64,000 bases of DNA, taken from NCBI GenBank assembly GCA_965215145.1, contig OZ244038.1:806001-870000 (forward strand), given 5' to 3'. Positions 1-8,914 of the stretch are shown one piece after another; position 1 is the stretch's first letter, and each line of letters starts with the position of its first letter. The notes below the pieces were generated by a model. It saw nothing but the letters and a program-made list of their open reading frames with translations. It was not told the DNA's origin and did not search any database. The stretch is from G965215145 sp965215145. Lineage in GTDB: Bacteria > Bacteroidota > Rhodothermia > Rhodothermales > JANQRZ01. Position numbers and translations under genes: made by a program.

Positions 1-168
1 GGGAGGCTGCGGCGGCGCGTCCGCCGGCTGGTGGAGCGCGCGTGGCGAGAGGCGTTCTGGACGGCCGAGCGGCAGGAAGGACTCGACGCTGCCATCGCCG
101 GACTCGATGGGGCCGAGCGGGCGCCGCACGCGCTGGCCGCGCGGCTGCTGGCGGCGGGCGGGGCGTGA
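1..168 (+). CDS. C-terminal fragment of an unidentified protein
   Basis: An open frame enters from the left edge and ends at TGA 166-168. It encodes about 55 residues rich in Arg, Ala and Leu, with a WREAFWTAERQ stretch followed by a short helical tail ending PHALAARLLAAGG. High third-position GC and the frame running straight to a stop suggest a real C-terminus and not a shadow. Too little remains to name the family, so no function is assigned. The next gene on the strand starts 138 bp downstream. Confidence 0.45.
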   Translation, partial: GRLRRRVRRLVERAWREAFWTAERQEGLDAAIAGLDGAERAPHALAARLLAAGGA

Positions 169-306
169 CGGCGGGGCCGCGGGCGGCGGCGTTTCCGTCT
201 GCCTCCTCGCCCCGCTTTGTGAAGCCGCTGTTATCTTCGGCGGACGCTTGCGGGCGTCGTGCACCGTTGATCCCCCTGAAAGCCCCGATCCCCCACCGAG
301 ACGCTC

Positions 307-1899
307 ATGGCGAAGGACCCCGGAAACGAAATACCAGACCCGCGCACCGGCGCCGCCAACGTCGTCGGCGACGGTCGACACAGCGGCGCCGCCGCGCTGG
401 CCGCGGGCGACCAGTGGTTCGGCCACCCCCGCGGCCTCTCGACGCTGTTCTTTACCGAGATGTGGGAGCGGTTCTCGTACTACGGGATGCGCGCGCTCCT
501 GGTGCTGTTCATGACGGCGCCGCTGACGGTCGAGAACCCCGGCTTCGGCTTCGCCGACGGGCAGGCGACCGCGATCTACGGGCTCTACACCTTCTTCGTC
601 TACGTCCTCTCGCTGCCCGGCGGCTGGGTGGCGGACAACCTCTGGGGCGGCAAGAAGGCCGTCTTCGTCGGCGGCTGCATCATCGCGCTGGGGCACTTCA
701 CGATGGCGGCCCCGCTGGTCGGCCTGCCGGACATGCCGACGTTCTTCCTCGGCCTCATCTTCGTCGTGATCGGGACGGGCCTCCTGAAGCCGAACGTCTC
801 CGCCATCGTCGGCGACCTCTACCCCGAGGGCGGCGCCCGGCGCGACGCCGGGTTCTCGATCTTCTACATGGGGATCAACATCGGCGCCATCCTCGGCCCG
901 CTCCTCTGCGGCATCGTCGGCGAGGGCTACAACTGGCACTGGGGGTTCTCGCTGGCCGGGATCGGGATGTTCCTCGGGCTCATCCAGTACAAGGTCGGCG
1001 AGCGGCACCTGCTCGACGCCGGGCGCCTCGAGACCGACCAGACGGTCGAGGCGGTCCGCGCGTCGGAGCGGAAGTTCTACGGCCTCTCCGCGGCGTTCGT
1101 CGCCGCCGCCGCCCTCTTCGGGTACCTGATGTACACCGGCGCCATCGGGCTCACGCTTGAGGGGCTGGCCGGGAGCCTCGGCATCATCGTCGTGCTCTTG
1201 GCGCTGGGGTACTTCGCCTACATCATCCTCGCCGGGGGGCACACGTCGCTAGAAAAACGGCGGCTCGGCGTGATCCTGTGGCTGTTCATCCTGGCCGCGC
1301 TGTTCTGGAGCGGGTTCGAGCAGGCCGGCTCGTCGCTGAACCTCGTCGCCCGCGACCTCGTCGACCGCGAGATGTTCGGGACCGTGATCCCGGCGTCCAC
1401 GCTTCAGCTCATCAACCCGCTCTTCATCGTCATCTTCGCACCCATCTTCGGAGCGCTGTGGGTGTGGCTAGCCCGGCGGAACGCGAACCCGAGCATCCCC
1501 GTCAAGTTCGGGCTCGGCCTGCTGGGCCTGGCGGCCGGGTTCTTCGTGATCTCGTGGGGCACGGCGACGGACGCCGCCGCCGTCGCCGCGGGCTCCGTGC
1601 CGGTGGGCTGGCTGATCGTGACGTACTTCCTCCACACCGTCGGCGAGCTGTGCCTGAGCCCGGTCGGCCTCTCCTCGATGACGAAGCTGGCCCCGCGCAG
1701 CCGCGTCAGCCAGATGATGGGGATCTGGTTCGTGGCCGCCGCCCTCGGCAACCTGTTCGCGGGGCTGCTGGCGGGCCAGATCGAGGACCTCCCGGCCGCC
1801 GACCTGTTCATGTTCGTGGCGATGCTCGTGGGCGGCGGCGGCGTGGTCGCCCTCCTGGCGAGCCCGTTCGTGAAGCGGCTCATGGGCGACGTCGAGTAA
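307..1899 (+). CDS. POT/PTR2-family proton-coupled oligopeptide transporter
   Basis: This 530-residue polytopic inner-membrane protein belongs to the major facilitator fold. The POT signature EMWERFSYYG lies at residues 51-60, where ExxERF binds protons and peptide. A PTR2 first signature (GGWVADNLWG) and an FYMGINIG second signature follow, and the rest is a run of hydrophobic helices. The length is normal for bacterial DtpT/DtpA-like transporters, which import di- and tripeptides with protons. The ATG at 307 gives about 40 polar residues before the first helix. A later start cannot be excluded, but this one keeps ordinary coding character. It stands alone, and dut follows after a 28-bp palindrome. 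Substrate specificity cannot be read from the sequence. Confidence 0.93.
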   Translation: MAKDPGNEIPDPRTGAANVVGDGRHSGAAALAAGDQWFGHPRGLSTLFFTEMWERFSYYGMRALLVLFMTAPLTVENPGFGFADGQATAIYGLYTFFVYVLSLPGGWVADNLWGGKKAVFVGGCIIALGHFTMAAPLVGLPDMPTFFLGLIFVVIGTGLLKPNVSAIVGDLYPEGGARRDAGFSIFYMGINIGAILGPLLCGIVGEGYNWHWGFSLAGIGMFLGLIQYKVGERHLLDAGRLETDQTVEAVRASERKFYGLSAAFVAAAALFGYLMYTGAIGLTLEGLAGSLGIIVVLLALGYFAYIILAGGHTSLEKRRLGVILWLFILAALFWSGFEQAGSSLNLVARDLVDREMFGTVIPASTLQLINPLFIVIFAPIFGALWVWLARRNANPSIPVKFGLGLLGLAAGFFVISWGTATDAAAVAAGSVPVGWLIVTYFLHTVGELCLSPVGLSSMTKLAPRSRVSQMMGIWFVAAALGNLFAGLLAGQIEDLPAADLFMFVAMLVGGGGVVALLASPFVKRLMGDVE

Positions 1900-1923
1900 G
1901 AGCCCTCTCATCATTCCGAACCC

Positions 1924-1951
1924 GTAGGGGCGGCCGCCCGGTCGCCCCTAC
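1924..1951. repeat. 28-bp palindromic repeat (family A), copy 1
   Basis: A 28-nt near-perfect palindrome with ends GTAGGGGCG and CGCCCCTAC lies in the gap between the peptide transporter and dut. Two of the 14 arm positions do not pair. Copies of identical length and ends recur at 18965, 36020 and 41739, with different cores. As RNA it would form a strong stem just after the transporter stop, so it may also help termination. Confidence 0.7.
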
Positions 1952-1962
1952 CCATTTATGCC

Positions 1963-2424
1963 ATGACCGAACCTGCCGCCGTCCCCCTCCGCATCCTCCC
2001 CCACGCCGAGGGGCTGGACCTCCCGGCCCACGCCACCGCCGACAGCGCCGGCCTCGACCTCCGCGCCGCCGTGCCCAAGGACGCACCGGTCACCCTCGCG
2101 CCGGGCGCCTTCGCCGCGATCCCGACGGGGCTCCAGATCGCACTGCCGCCGGGGACGGAGGGGCAGGTCCGCCCGCGCTCCGGCCTCGCCGCTCGCTACG
2201 GCGTCACCGTCCTCAACAGCCCAGGAACCATCGACGCGGATTACCGTGGCGAGGTTAGGGTCCTGCTCGTCAACCACGGCTCTGAGCCATTCGTCGTCCG
2301 GCGGGGGGAGCGAGTCGCGCAGCTCGTCGTGGCGCGCTACGTGCCCGTCCGGTTCGGGCGGGCCGAGGTGCTGAAGGAGACGGCGCGCGGCGCAGGCGGC
2401 TTCGGCCATACCGGCCGCGACTGA
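1963..2424 (+). CDS. dut: dUTP diphosphatase (dUTPase)
   Basis: A cytosolic homotrimeric enzyme that hydrolyses dUTP to dUMP and diphosphate, keeping uracil out of DNA and feeding thymidylate synthesis. All five trimeric-dUTPase motifs are visible in 153 residues: [25 protein letters not shown] (carrying the catalytic Asp), RGERVAQLV and the C-terminal [10 protein letters not shown] loop that closes over the nucleotide. Length is typical. The ATG at 1963 lies 11 bp after the upstream palindrome. No neighbour is functionally linked. Confidence 0.97.
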   Translation: MTEPAAVPLRILPHAEGLDLPAHATADSAGLDLRAAVPKDAPVTLAPGAFAAIPTGLQIALPPGTEGQVRPRSGLAARYGVTVLNSPGTIDADYRGEVRVLLVNHGSEPFVVRRGERVAQLVVARYVPVRFGRAEVLKETARGAGGFGHTGRD

Positions 2425-2453
2425 GCGCCCGCGCAGATACCGGGGCGAGGGCC

Positions 2454-2708
2454 TCAGCGGCTGCCCGCGAGGCGGAACTGCCGGCGCGCCCCGTCCCACT
2501 CGTAGCGGAGCGTGCGGCTGACGTAGCGGGTCGGCGGCTGCGACCAGTCCTCCCCACGGGATACTCCCCGATGCTGCCCTGGTCCGAGGGGTCGAAGCCG
2601 CCGAGGCCGGGGTCGCGGAGCCAGGGGGTGTGGAACCAGTTGTTGAACTTGTGGCCCACCTCTGTCCACGCCTTCTTCAGCGTGCCGTCCCGGCGGGGGC
2701 CATAGGGG
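2454..2708 (-). pseudogene. Decayed C-terminal gene fragment with a frameshift
   Basis: Two overlapping minus-strand frames read as one protein once a single frame change near 2560-2575 is allowed. The upstream part contains GHKFNNWFHTPWLRD and a Gly/Asp-rich turn. The downstream part, in another frame, contains TRYVSRTLRYEWD and ends at TGA. Aromatic-rich, protein-like composition in both halves and the lack of any start in frame suggest the 3' end of a decayed gene. The family is not recognised. This fragment accounts for most of the 323-bp gap between dut and the methyltransferase. Confidence 0.4.
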
Positions 2709-2747
2709 CGCGGGCGCCGCTGGCGCGGGGTTCACCTGCCGAACCGC

Positions 2748-3536
2748 CTACCGGCGGACGAGGTTGAGGAGGACGTACTGATTCAATGGCTGGAGCGCCC
2801 GCCACCTGTTCAGCACCTGCTCCAGCCGATCGGCTGCTCGGAGAACGACGTTGTTAGGGAAAGAGCGGAGGAGGACGGAGGTAATCACGGCGGTGGGCGC
2901 CCCTACCAAGCCGCAGTAGGCGCTCTCGACGTGCCACCGCCCGGAGTGGCGGATGCGGGCGAGGTCAGCCGTGCTAAGCGGGCGCTCGTCCTCGGTCCGC
3001 GCCGCGGGCGTGAGCCGACGGAACACGCGGAGGAGAGGGCTGTCGAGGAGCGGCTCGCGGAAAAGCGCCCGTCCCCCCGGCTTCAGGACGCGGTGGGCCT
3101 CGGCGAGGGCGGCGTCGAGGTTGAGGTGGTGGAGGATGCCGTCGCCGAAGACGAGGTCGAAGTGGGCGTCCGGGTAGGGGAGGGTGTGGGCGTCGCCGGC
3201 GGTGAAGTGGAAGGTGTCCTCCGGGTGCCCAGCTGCGCGGGCGGCCTCCTCCGCCTCGGCGATGTACACAGGGGAGATGTCGATGCCCCAGATCTCTGCA
3301 CCTCGGTCGAGGAGGGCGACGGCACGCTCTCCGCGCCCGCAGCCGAAGTCGAGGACGCGCCACCCCCGGACATCCTGGAGGTGGCGCTCGAAGGCGGCGA
3401 GGAGGCGGCGGAGGCCGGGGTACGTCCAGATGTGAGCGAAGCGGTTCTTGAGAAGGATGCTCCGGCCTAGGACGTCGTCCTCGGTGTGGGCCGCCCGCTC
3501 GCGCTCAACGCGGGCGGCGATATCGGTGTGGGGCAT
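2748..3536 (-). CDS. Class I SAM-dependent methyltransferase (polysaccharide cluster)
   Basis: A 262-residue cytosolic protein with the Rossmann-type methyltransferase core. Motif I is VLDFGCGRGERA, followed by an acidic residue after strand 2 (IWGIDIS), GDAHTLPYPDAHFDLVFGDGILHHL (motifs II-III, cited in parts) and VLKPGGRALFREP. It resembles Methyltransf_11/25 proteins. As the last gene of the minus-strand polysaccharide operon it probably methylates a sugar or glycan end, but the acceptor cannot be deduced. ATG at 3536. A possible TATCTTCC -10-like element lies about 20 bp upstream, so it may also have its own promoter. Confidence 0.85.
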   Translation of the reverse strand: MPHTDIAARVERERAAHTEDDVLGRSILLKNRFAHIWTYPGLRRLLAAFERHLQDVRGWRVLDFGCGRGERAVALLDRGAEIWGIDISPVYIAEAEEAARAAGHPEDTFHFTAGDAHTLPYPDAHFDLVFGDGILHHLNLDAALAEAHRVLKPGGRALFREPLLDSPLLRVFRRLTPAARTEDERPLSTADLARIRHSGRWHVESAYCGLVGAPTAVITSVLLRSFPNNVVLRAADRLEQVLNRWRALQPLNQYVLLNLVRR

Positions 3537-3637
3537 AGGTCAGGTCGAGAAGCCGGGGGGAAGATAACGGCATGGCGGAGTGTTCTCGGGCCGCCCTACG
3601 CGCTCGTGGGGACTGCGGTAGGCCCGGCGGGGTTGCC

Positions 3638-3745
3638 TCAGCGGTTGGTGTCGCGGAGCCACTTGATGGCAGCGGTGAAGCCTCGGGGCTCCCTGTGGGA
3701 TTCCCCCTCTGGAACCAGGTGATGAGCGCCGAAAAGGGCTCTCAC
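3638..3745 (-). pseudogene. Possible remnant of a glycan-cluster gene (C-terminal scrap)
   Basis: A minus-strand frame ending at TGA 3640-3638 encodes a natural-looking C-terminus containing HREPRGFTAAIKWLRDTNR. It has no start codon and no upstream continuation in this frame. It sits in the 259-bp gap between a glycosyltransferase and the methyltransferase, so it could be what is left of another cluster gene. It is short and the call is tentative. Apart from the -10-like element near 3560, nothing else was seen in this gap. Confidence 0.25.
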
Positions 3746-3795
3746 GGGCGGTAGGGATGGTGGGGCGGGAGGCCTCGGGCTGGAGGGCGGGGCGC

Positions 3796-4983
3796 TCAGG
3801 TAGCACCCGTTCGAACGGCCTGCTTCTCCCGTGCAGCGCGCTCAGCGAGCGCCGCCCATTGTTGTCCGACGACCTCCGGGCTGAACGCCTCCTCGAACTG
3901 GGACCGCGCTCCCTGCGACAGCCGGAGCCAGTGCGCAGGATCCCGAAGGCGCTCGACGGCCTCCGCGATGGCGTCGGGGTCGTGCGTCGGCACGAGGTGG
4001 GCGCTCTGCCCCTCCCGTACCATGTCCTCGATGATGCCACGGCGGGAGGCCACGACGGGCGTACCGGCGTTAAGTGCCTCAATGATCGCCTTCGGCTGGG
4101 TCTCGACGGGGTAAGCCGTGGGAAGGAGGAACACGTCAGCAGCCAAGTGGATCGCCTTGATCCGCTTGCGGTCGTGGACGGAGCCGTGATAACGGACGCG
4201 GTCGCTGAGATCATGCTCGCGGACGTATCTCTCGAAGCGAGCACGTTCCGCCCCCGAGCCCCACCCCCCGACGAAGTCCAACTCGAACGGAACGCCGCGC
4301 GCCGCGAGCCGCGAGCCGGCCCCCAGCACGTCGAGGTAGCCTTTCGACACGATCATGTTGCTGGCGAAGAGGAGACGGAGCGGCCGGCCTGGCGCGCGGT
4401 GCCTCTCCTGGTGCGCCGCCTGCCTCGCGGCCACCTCCACCGCCGAGCACGCTACCGCGTCGTCGATGGTGTTGGGAATCAGAGTCCACTTCTCCGGGGG
4501 AATCTCCTCGGCGCAAGCCTCAGCTAGGCGCCGGCTCAGGAAGACGAAGCCGTCCACCCGCGTCACCAAGCGGCGGGCCGACCTCGCCGTCAGCGGCGAG
4601 CGGAAGAGCCGCTCGAAGGTCGCCCGGTGCATCACGGCATAGACGGGCTGGCGGGGGCCGAAGGCGGGGAGGGTCCCGATCACGTCCCGCCAGTGCCCCA
4701 GCGGCGTCGGCGAGATCGCGTGCCACAGCACGGGCGCCTCAGGCGCCTCGGCGAGCGCGGCCCGGAGGCGAGCGCGGAGCCGGATGTAGTGCCGGAGCCG
4801 CTCAAGACTGAACGGGCGCTCCTGGGCGTGCTTCGGGTCTGGCGTCTGGGTGTTGTGACGGCGGACGGCGAAGCGGGGGGCGAGGAGCGAGGCGCACCGC
4901 TCCGTCGCCAGCGTCTCCCCGTCGAAGGGCGGGGGGAACCGACCGAGGACGTGGACGGGCGGCAGGCTGGAGGAAGAGCTCAC
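3796..4983 (-). CDS. GT4-type glycosyltransferase
   Basis: A 395-residue GT-B fold enzyme that would transfer a sugar from an activated donor to the growing lipid-linked glycan at the inner face of the cytoplasmic membrane. The N-domain starts LGRFPPPFDGETLA, where GT4 enzymes have a Gly-rich first loop. The C-domain has RLLFASNMIVSKGYLDVL and the donor-binding E-x7-E motif ETQPKAIIEALNAGTP. The start is GTG at 4983, and GTGA overlaps the stop of the upstream glycosyltransferase, implying translational coupling. Donor and acceptor are unknown. Confidence 0.9.
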   Translation of the reverse strand: MSSSSSLPPVHVLGRFPPPFDGETLATERCASLLAPRFAVRRHNTQTPDPKHAQERPFSLERLRHYIRLRARLRAALAEAPEAPVLWHAISPTPLGHWRDVIGTLPAFGPRQPVYAVMHRATFERLFRSPLTARSARRLVTRVDGFVFLSRRLAEACAEEIPPEKWTLIPNTIDDAVACSAVEVAARQAAHQERHRAPGRPLRLLFASNMIVSKGYLDVLGAGSRLAARGVPFELDFVGGWGSGAERARFERYVREHDLSDRVRYHGSVHDRKRIKAIHLAADVFLLPTAYPVETQPKAIIEALNAGTPVVASRRGIIEDMVREGQSAHLVPTHDPDAIAEAVERLRDPAHWLRLSQGARSQFEEAFSPEVVGQQWAALAERAAREKQAVRTGAT

Positions 4984-6119
4984 GCCGCGGCCTCGGTGAG
5001 GTGGCGGGCCACGATGCCCGTGGCGTCCCTCCAGTTCAGCCGCCGTTCGTACTCCGCTCGCGACGACCGAGCGAGGGCACGGTAGGCGTCTGGCTGGTCT
5101 AGGAGCTCCTGAACGGCGTCGGCGATAGCGGCCGGGCCCGGGCGCGGCGGGAACAGCCGGCCGTTCACCCCGTCACGGACCGCCGTAGGCACCCCCCCGA
5201 CGGCCGGCGCGAGGCTCGGCACCCCGAAGGCGCTGGCCTCGCTGAAGACGCAGCCGAAGTTCTCCGCCCGCGTGGGGAGGAGCAGGAAGTGGGACTCCCC
5301 CAGGAGGCGGTGGAGCCGCCGGCGCCCCTCCTCCGTCGCCTTGCTGATGTACCCCAGCGCGTGGACGAACGGCAGGGGCCGTGCGAGTGGGGGGTCCTCG
5401 CCCACCACCGTCAGCGTCACGTCCACCCCGCGCCGGTGGAGGGTCTCGGCCACCCGGACGGCCACGTCCCCCCCTTTGCGGATCCAGTCAACCCCGAGGA
5501 AGAGGAGGTTGCAGCGGTCCAAAGGGCGCCCTTCGATGAGGCCCGCGACCTCGTCGGGGGTAGGCTCGGGGTCCAGGTTCGGCCCGTAGGGGACGATGTG
5601 GACTTTGGCGGGGTCTGCACCGTAGAACGCGACGGCGGAGTGCGCGGCGTGCTCACCCGCGTAGAAGGCGAAGCGGACGCGCCGGAGGGCCTCTTCTTCG
5701 AGTTCGTGGGCCTCGGCTACGAAATCGTCCGGGAGGTTCGTGTAGTCGCGATAGGCGTAGAGGTTGGACTCGAACGTGGAGCCGCACCAGGAGGCCGTCG
5801 GGCAGTCTACGTCGAGCAGGGTCACGGGGAGCGTGCCGGGCGCGAGCACGGCGTCCGGCTTCAGCTTCGCGATTTCGCGCTCCGCCTCGGCGGCCCAGGC
5901 TTCGAGGACCGGCCGCGTGTGAGCCCGGAGGTACGTCCTCCCCCGCAGCCGCGCCCGCAGAACGTTCAGCTTCCCCGCCACGTCGGTTCCCTCATCCAGA
6001 GGGCCGACGATGCTCACGCGGTCCACATGGTCGGCCAGCTTGTGGGCCATGTAGTAGGGGATGCCCGACCACGAGCGGATGTCGCGGGAGTCGAACTGCG
6101 AGACGAAGGCTACGTGCAT
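4980..6119 (-). CDS. GT4-type glycosyltransferase
   Basis: A 379-residue GT-B glycosyltransferase of the polysaccharide operon. MHVAFVSQFDSRD marks the first beta strand and loop, and I chose this ATG because the frame upstream (to 6428) overlaps the neighbouring gene out of phase. The C-domain shows NLLFLGVDWIRKGGD (glycosyl transferase group 1 start), and ENFGCVFSEASAFGVPSLAP gives the E-x7-E motif. It is 58 bp downstream of the preceding glycosyltransferase and its stop overlaps the next gene by 4 bp. It resembles group-1 enzymes that build O-antigen or exopolysaccharide, but specificity is not readable. Confidence 0.9.
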   Translation of the reverse strand: MHVAFVSQFDSRDIRSWSGIPYYMAHKLADHVDRVSIVGPLDEGTDVAGKLNVLRARLRGRTYLRAHTRPVLEAWAAEAEREIAKLKPDAVLAPGTLPVTLLDVDCPTASWCGSTFESNLYAYRDYTNLPDDFVAEAHELEEEALRRVRFAFYAGEHAAHSAVAFYGADPAKVHIVPYGPNLDPEPTPDEVAGLIEGRPLDRCNLLFLGVDWIRKGGDVAVRVAETLHRRGVDVTLTVVGEDPPLARPLPFVHALGYISKATEEGRRRLHRLLGESHFLLLPTRAENFGCVFSEASAFGVPSLAPAVGGVPTAVRDGVNGRLFPPRPGPAAIADAVQELLDQPDAYRALARSSRAEYERRLNWRDATGIVARHLTEAAA

Positions 6120-6177
6120 GAGAGAGGAGAGCGTTCTGGGGGAGAGACGCGACAGGCCGGCCTGGCAGGGCGCGCCG

Positions 6178-7422
6178 TTAGTGGGGGATGGCGTGGAAGG
6201 CGCGGGAGTCACGGGCACGACGGCCGGCCCAGAGCAACGCGCGCAGGATGAGGCCGGGCGGGCGATCCGCGCGGCTCCGGCCAGCCTCCACTGCCGTCGC
6301 CAGCGCCCCGGCAAACCGCTCCGGGCTGTAGGCGGCGATACGGGTACGAGAGCGCGCCCCCATCGCTTCCCGCTCCGCGTCGCTTGCCGAGGCGGTACGT
6401 GCGAGGAGGTGCGCCAGGCGCCGCTCATCGTGGGGGGCGAAGGTAAACCCGTTCTCCCCCTCAGCTACGAGATCCTGCGCACACCCCGCTCGGTCCGACA
6501 CGAGGACGGGGAGGCCGGCCGCCATCGCCTCGTTGACGACGAGGCCCCACGTGTCCTTCCAGGCGGGGTGAACGAACGCACCGGCGAGGCCGTAGTAGGC
6601 GGGCAGGATGTCCCGTTGCTGGAAGCCACACAGGACGACCCCCTCGATCTGCGCTGCCGCTACCGTGGCCTCGAGGTGGCTACGCTCGGGGCCGTCCCCC
6701 ACCAGGAGGAGCCGCCACGGCGCGGAGGTCTCAGCGCGGTAGGCCGCGTAGGCCCGGAGGAGCAGGGGGAGGTTCTTCACCGCGAGGAAGCGGCTGCACG
6801 CGAGGAAGTAGGGCGCGGGGTCGGCGAGACCAGGGAGAGAAGCCCACACCGCGGGGTCCTGCCGTGCGCTGGCCGCGCCGGCCTCGAAGAAGCCGTTGTC
6901 CACGACGTCGTAGGGCTCGGAGATGCATTCGGGTGGGATGCCGAGCCGCTCTATGTAGCGCCGCTGCGGCGTCCCCGCGACCACGGCCGCGTCGAACTGC
7001 CCGACGACGGCGGCCTTTAAGCGCTCCCGCCACGCCGACCGGGGGCCGTCGTCCGCCTTGCTGTCGCTCATCACGATGGCAGGGCGGCGGTGGCGGCGGC
7101 ACCACAGGAGACACGCCTGCGCATCGGCGAAGCTGTAGCTGTTGATGGCGACGGCGTCGGGCCGGATACGGTCGAGTGCGGCCGTCACCCCCCGCTGGAC
7201 CTCCGACACCGGGATGGCCTCGAACGTCCGGTCGGGGAACACCCGCTCCCAGCCAAAAGTCGCCTCCGCGTCGTCCTCCTGCGCCCAGGCGTAGGTGGCG
7301 TCGTAGCCGGCCGTCTCCAGCCCGACGACCTCTCCCCCTCGCCCCTGGAAGTGGGCTTGGGCCGCGCGTAGCCGCGCTAGGTGGTACGGGCCGAAGCGCG
7401 GCCAATGCACACACAGGCGCAT
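6178..7422 (-). CDS. GT4-type glycosyltransferase
   Basis: A 414-residue GT-B protein starting MRLCVHWPRFGPYHLAR. YFLACSRFLAVKNLPLLL opens the C-terminal donor domain, with LLLVGDGPERSHLE and the D-x7-E variant DTWGLVVNEAMAAGLP near its end. It probably adds one residue to the repeat unit on the cytoplasmic side. The ATG at 7422 is preceded by a 70-bp gap after the flippase. That gap contains two tandem copies of GAGGGCGCCTGC (7449-7472) and a TATATTCG -10-like box at 7485-7478 (minus strand), so an internal promoter is possible. Confidence 0.9.
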   Translation of the reverse strand: MRLCVHWPRFGPYHLARLRAAQAHFQGRGGEVVGLETAGYDATYAWAQEDDAEATFGWERVFPDRTFEAIPVSEVQRGVTAALDRIRPDAVAINSYSFADAQACLLWCRRHRRPAIVMSDSKADDGPRSAWRERLKAAVVGQFDAAVVAGTPQRRYIERLGIPPECISEPYDVVDNGFFEAGAASARQDPAVWASLPGLADPAPYFLACSRFLAVKNLPLLLRAYAAYRAETSAPWRLLLVGDGPERSHLEATVAAAQIEGVVLCGFQQRDILPAYYGLAGAFVHPAWKDTWGLVVNEAMAAGLPVLVSDRAGCAQDLVAEGENGFTFAPHDERRLAHLLARTASASDAEREAMGARSRTRIAAYSPERFAGALATAVEAGRSRADRPPGLILRALLWAGRRARDSRAFHAIPH

Positions 7423-7492
7423 GGGGCGGGGCGTGAACGTGGGGGATTGAGGGCGCCTGCGAGGGCGCCTGCGGAGCCGAATATAGGAGGCG

Positions 7493-8914
7493 TCAGCGGC
7501 GAGATAGCCGCGCCCATGCGGACTTGAGAGTGCTGGCCGGGAGGAGACCGAATGCCCAGGCGCACACGGCGTAACCGGCGGCGGCAGCGACGAGCCGGAG
7601 GGCGAGGGGCGCACCAAGCGCCGCCCCCCCGAGCAGCGGAATCACGACCCCCAGGAGCGTGGCCGCCGCGGCACGGGCCAGCGCGCCGACGAAAAGGCGA
7701 CCCACCATCCCGCGGTAGACCACCGCGACGCCGATGCAGACGGTGGCTTCGCTGAAGAGCGTTGCCGCCGCCGCCCCCTCGATGCCGTAGGTGGGGATGA
7801 GGACGACGTTGAGGACGACGTTGAGACCCGCCCCCGCCGCCAGGGCCGCCGCATACGACCGCTGCCGGTCCCAGGCGACGAGGGCGCCGCCGAACGTCAC
7901 CTTCGCGTAGGTGACGCCCACGCTGACCATGAGGACGGATAGCGCGCCCGCCGCCACCGCGTAGTCGCTCCCGAAAAGGGCAATGAGCTCCGGGGCCAGG
8001 ATCGCGCCGCCAGCCGCGATGGGGAGACCGAGGCTGAAGAGGGCGGTGGCGAAGGAGCCCCCGTGCTCCCGCATCGCGGCCATGTTCCCGACCGCGTTCG
8101 AGAGGGTGGGCATAAAAGCCTGGAGCGCGATCTGCCACGGGATGGTAGCCGCCATGAGGAGGCGGTAGGCGGCAGCATACTGCCCCACCTCGGCCTCCGT
8201 CCGCATAAACCCCAGCATCACCTGGTCGAGGTTCGTGTTGATGGTGCCGAGGAGGTGGGAGGCGGCTATGGGGAGAGCCGGCACGAGCATGGACCACCAG
8301 AGCGCGCGGTCCACGGAGAGGCGGGGCCGCCCGAACTCTCTCCCGTAGGTGATGAGGAGCCATCCGTTAGGGAGAGCGATGGACGCCACCATCACGGCCG
8401 CCGCCAGCGCGATCTGGTCCGGCCGGCGCACGAGGAGGAGCACCCCGACGAGCGTCACCACGGCCGTCGCCACGTTGCGGACGGCGACCACGCTCAACCG
8501 CTGCAGGCCGTGGTACACCCACCCCACCTCTATGGCGTGCGCGATCAGGGTCAGCCCCAAGACGGCCAGGACGAGCTTGAACTGCGGCCCCTCGTCCAGC
8601 AGGGCGACCACGCCGAGGAACAGGGCGAGGGCCATGAGGGCCCCGGAGACGCGGAGTGTGAGGACGGGCCCAACGAGTGTACGCGCCCGCTCTCCCGCGC
8701 GAGCGACCTCCCGCATCGAGTAGACCCCGAGGCCGAGGTCCCCGGCGAAACTGAAGTAAGCGAGGAGCGCGAGGCCCCAGTTCAGGATCCCGTAGCCCGC
8801 CGGCTCCAGCACACGGGCGAGGTACACCGTCGTCACGAGGGTGACCACCGCCGTCACACCCCGCGCCGCTGTCAGCGCGCCCGCGTTCTTCAGGATCTGC
8901 CGACCGGCGGTCAC
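7493..8914 (-). CDS. Wzx-like polysaccharide flippase (MOP superfamily)
   Basis: A 473-residue membrane protein with about 12-14 hydrophobic segments and the N-terminal pattern NAGALTAARGVTAVVTLVTT, followed by YLARVLEPAGYGILNW, typical of polysaccharide-biosynthesis flippases. It should move undecaprenyl-diphosphate-linked repeat units to the periplasmic face. The start is GTG at 8914, overlapping the upstream stop by 4 bp (GTGA), which indicates coupling with the polymerase/ligase gene. Such proteins diverge fast, so the substrate glycan cannot be inferred. Confidence 0.9.
   Translation of the reverse strand: MTAGRQILKNAGALTAARGVTAVVTLVTTVYLARVLEPAGYGILNWGLALLAYFSFAGDLGLGVYSMREVARAGERARTLVGPVLTLRVSGALMALALFLGVVALLDEGPQFKLVLAVLGLTLIAHAIEVGWVYHGLQRLSVVAVRNVATAVVTLVGVLLLVRRPDQIALAAAVMVASIALPNGWLLITYGREFGRPRLSVDRALWWSMLVPALPIAASHLLGTINTNLDQVMLGFMRTEAEVGQYAAAYRLLMAATIPWQIALQAFMPTLSNAVGNMAAMREHGGSFATALFSLGLPIAAGGAILAPELIALFGSDYAVAAGALSVLMVSVGVTYAKVTFGGALVAWDRQRSYAAALAAGAGLNVVLNVVLIPTYGIEGAAAATLFSEATVCIGVAVVYRGMVGRLFVGALARAAAATLLGVVIPLLGGAALGAPLALRLVAAAAGYAVCAWAFGLLPASTLKSAWARLSRR

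Noticed and set aside
7449..7472. Twofold 12-bp direct repeat before a glycosyltransferase as an operator
   Set aside because: Only two copies in a GC-rich gap, with no symmetry and no second occurrence near another cluster gene.
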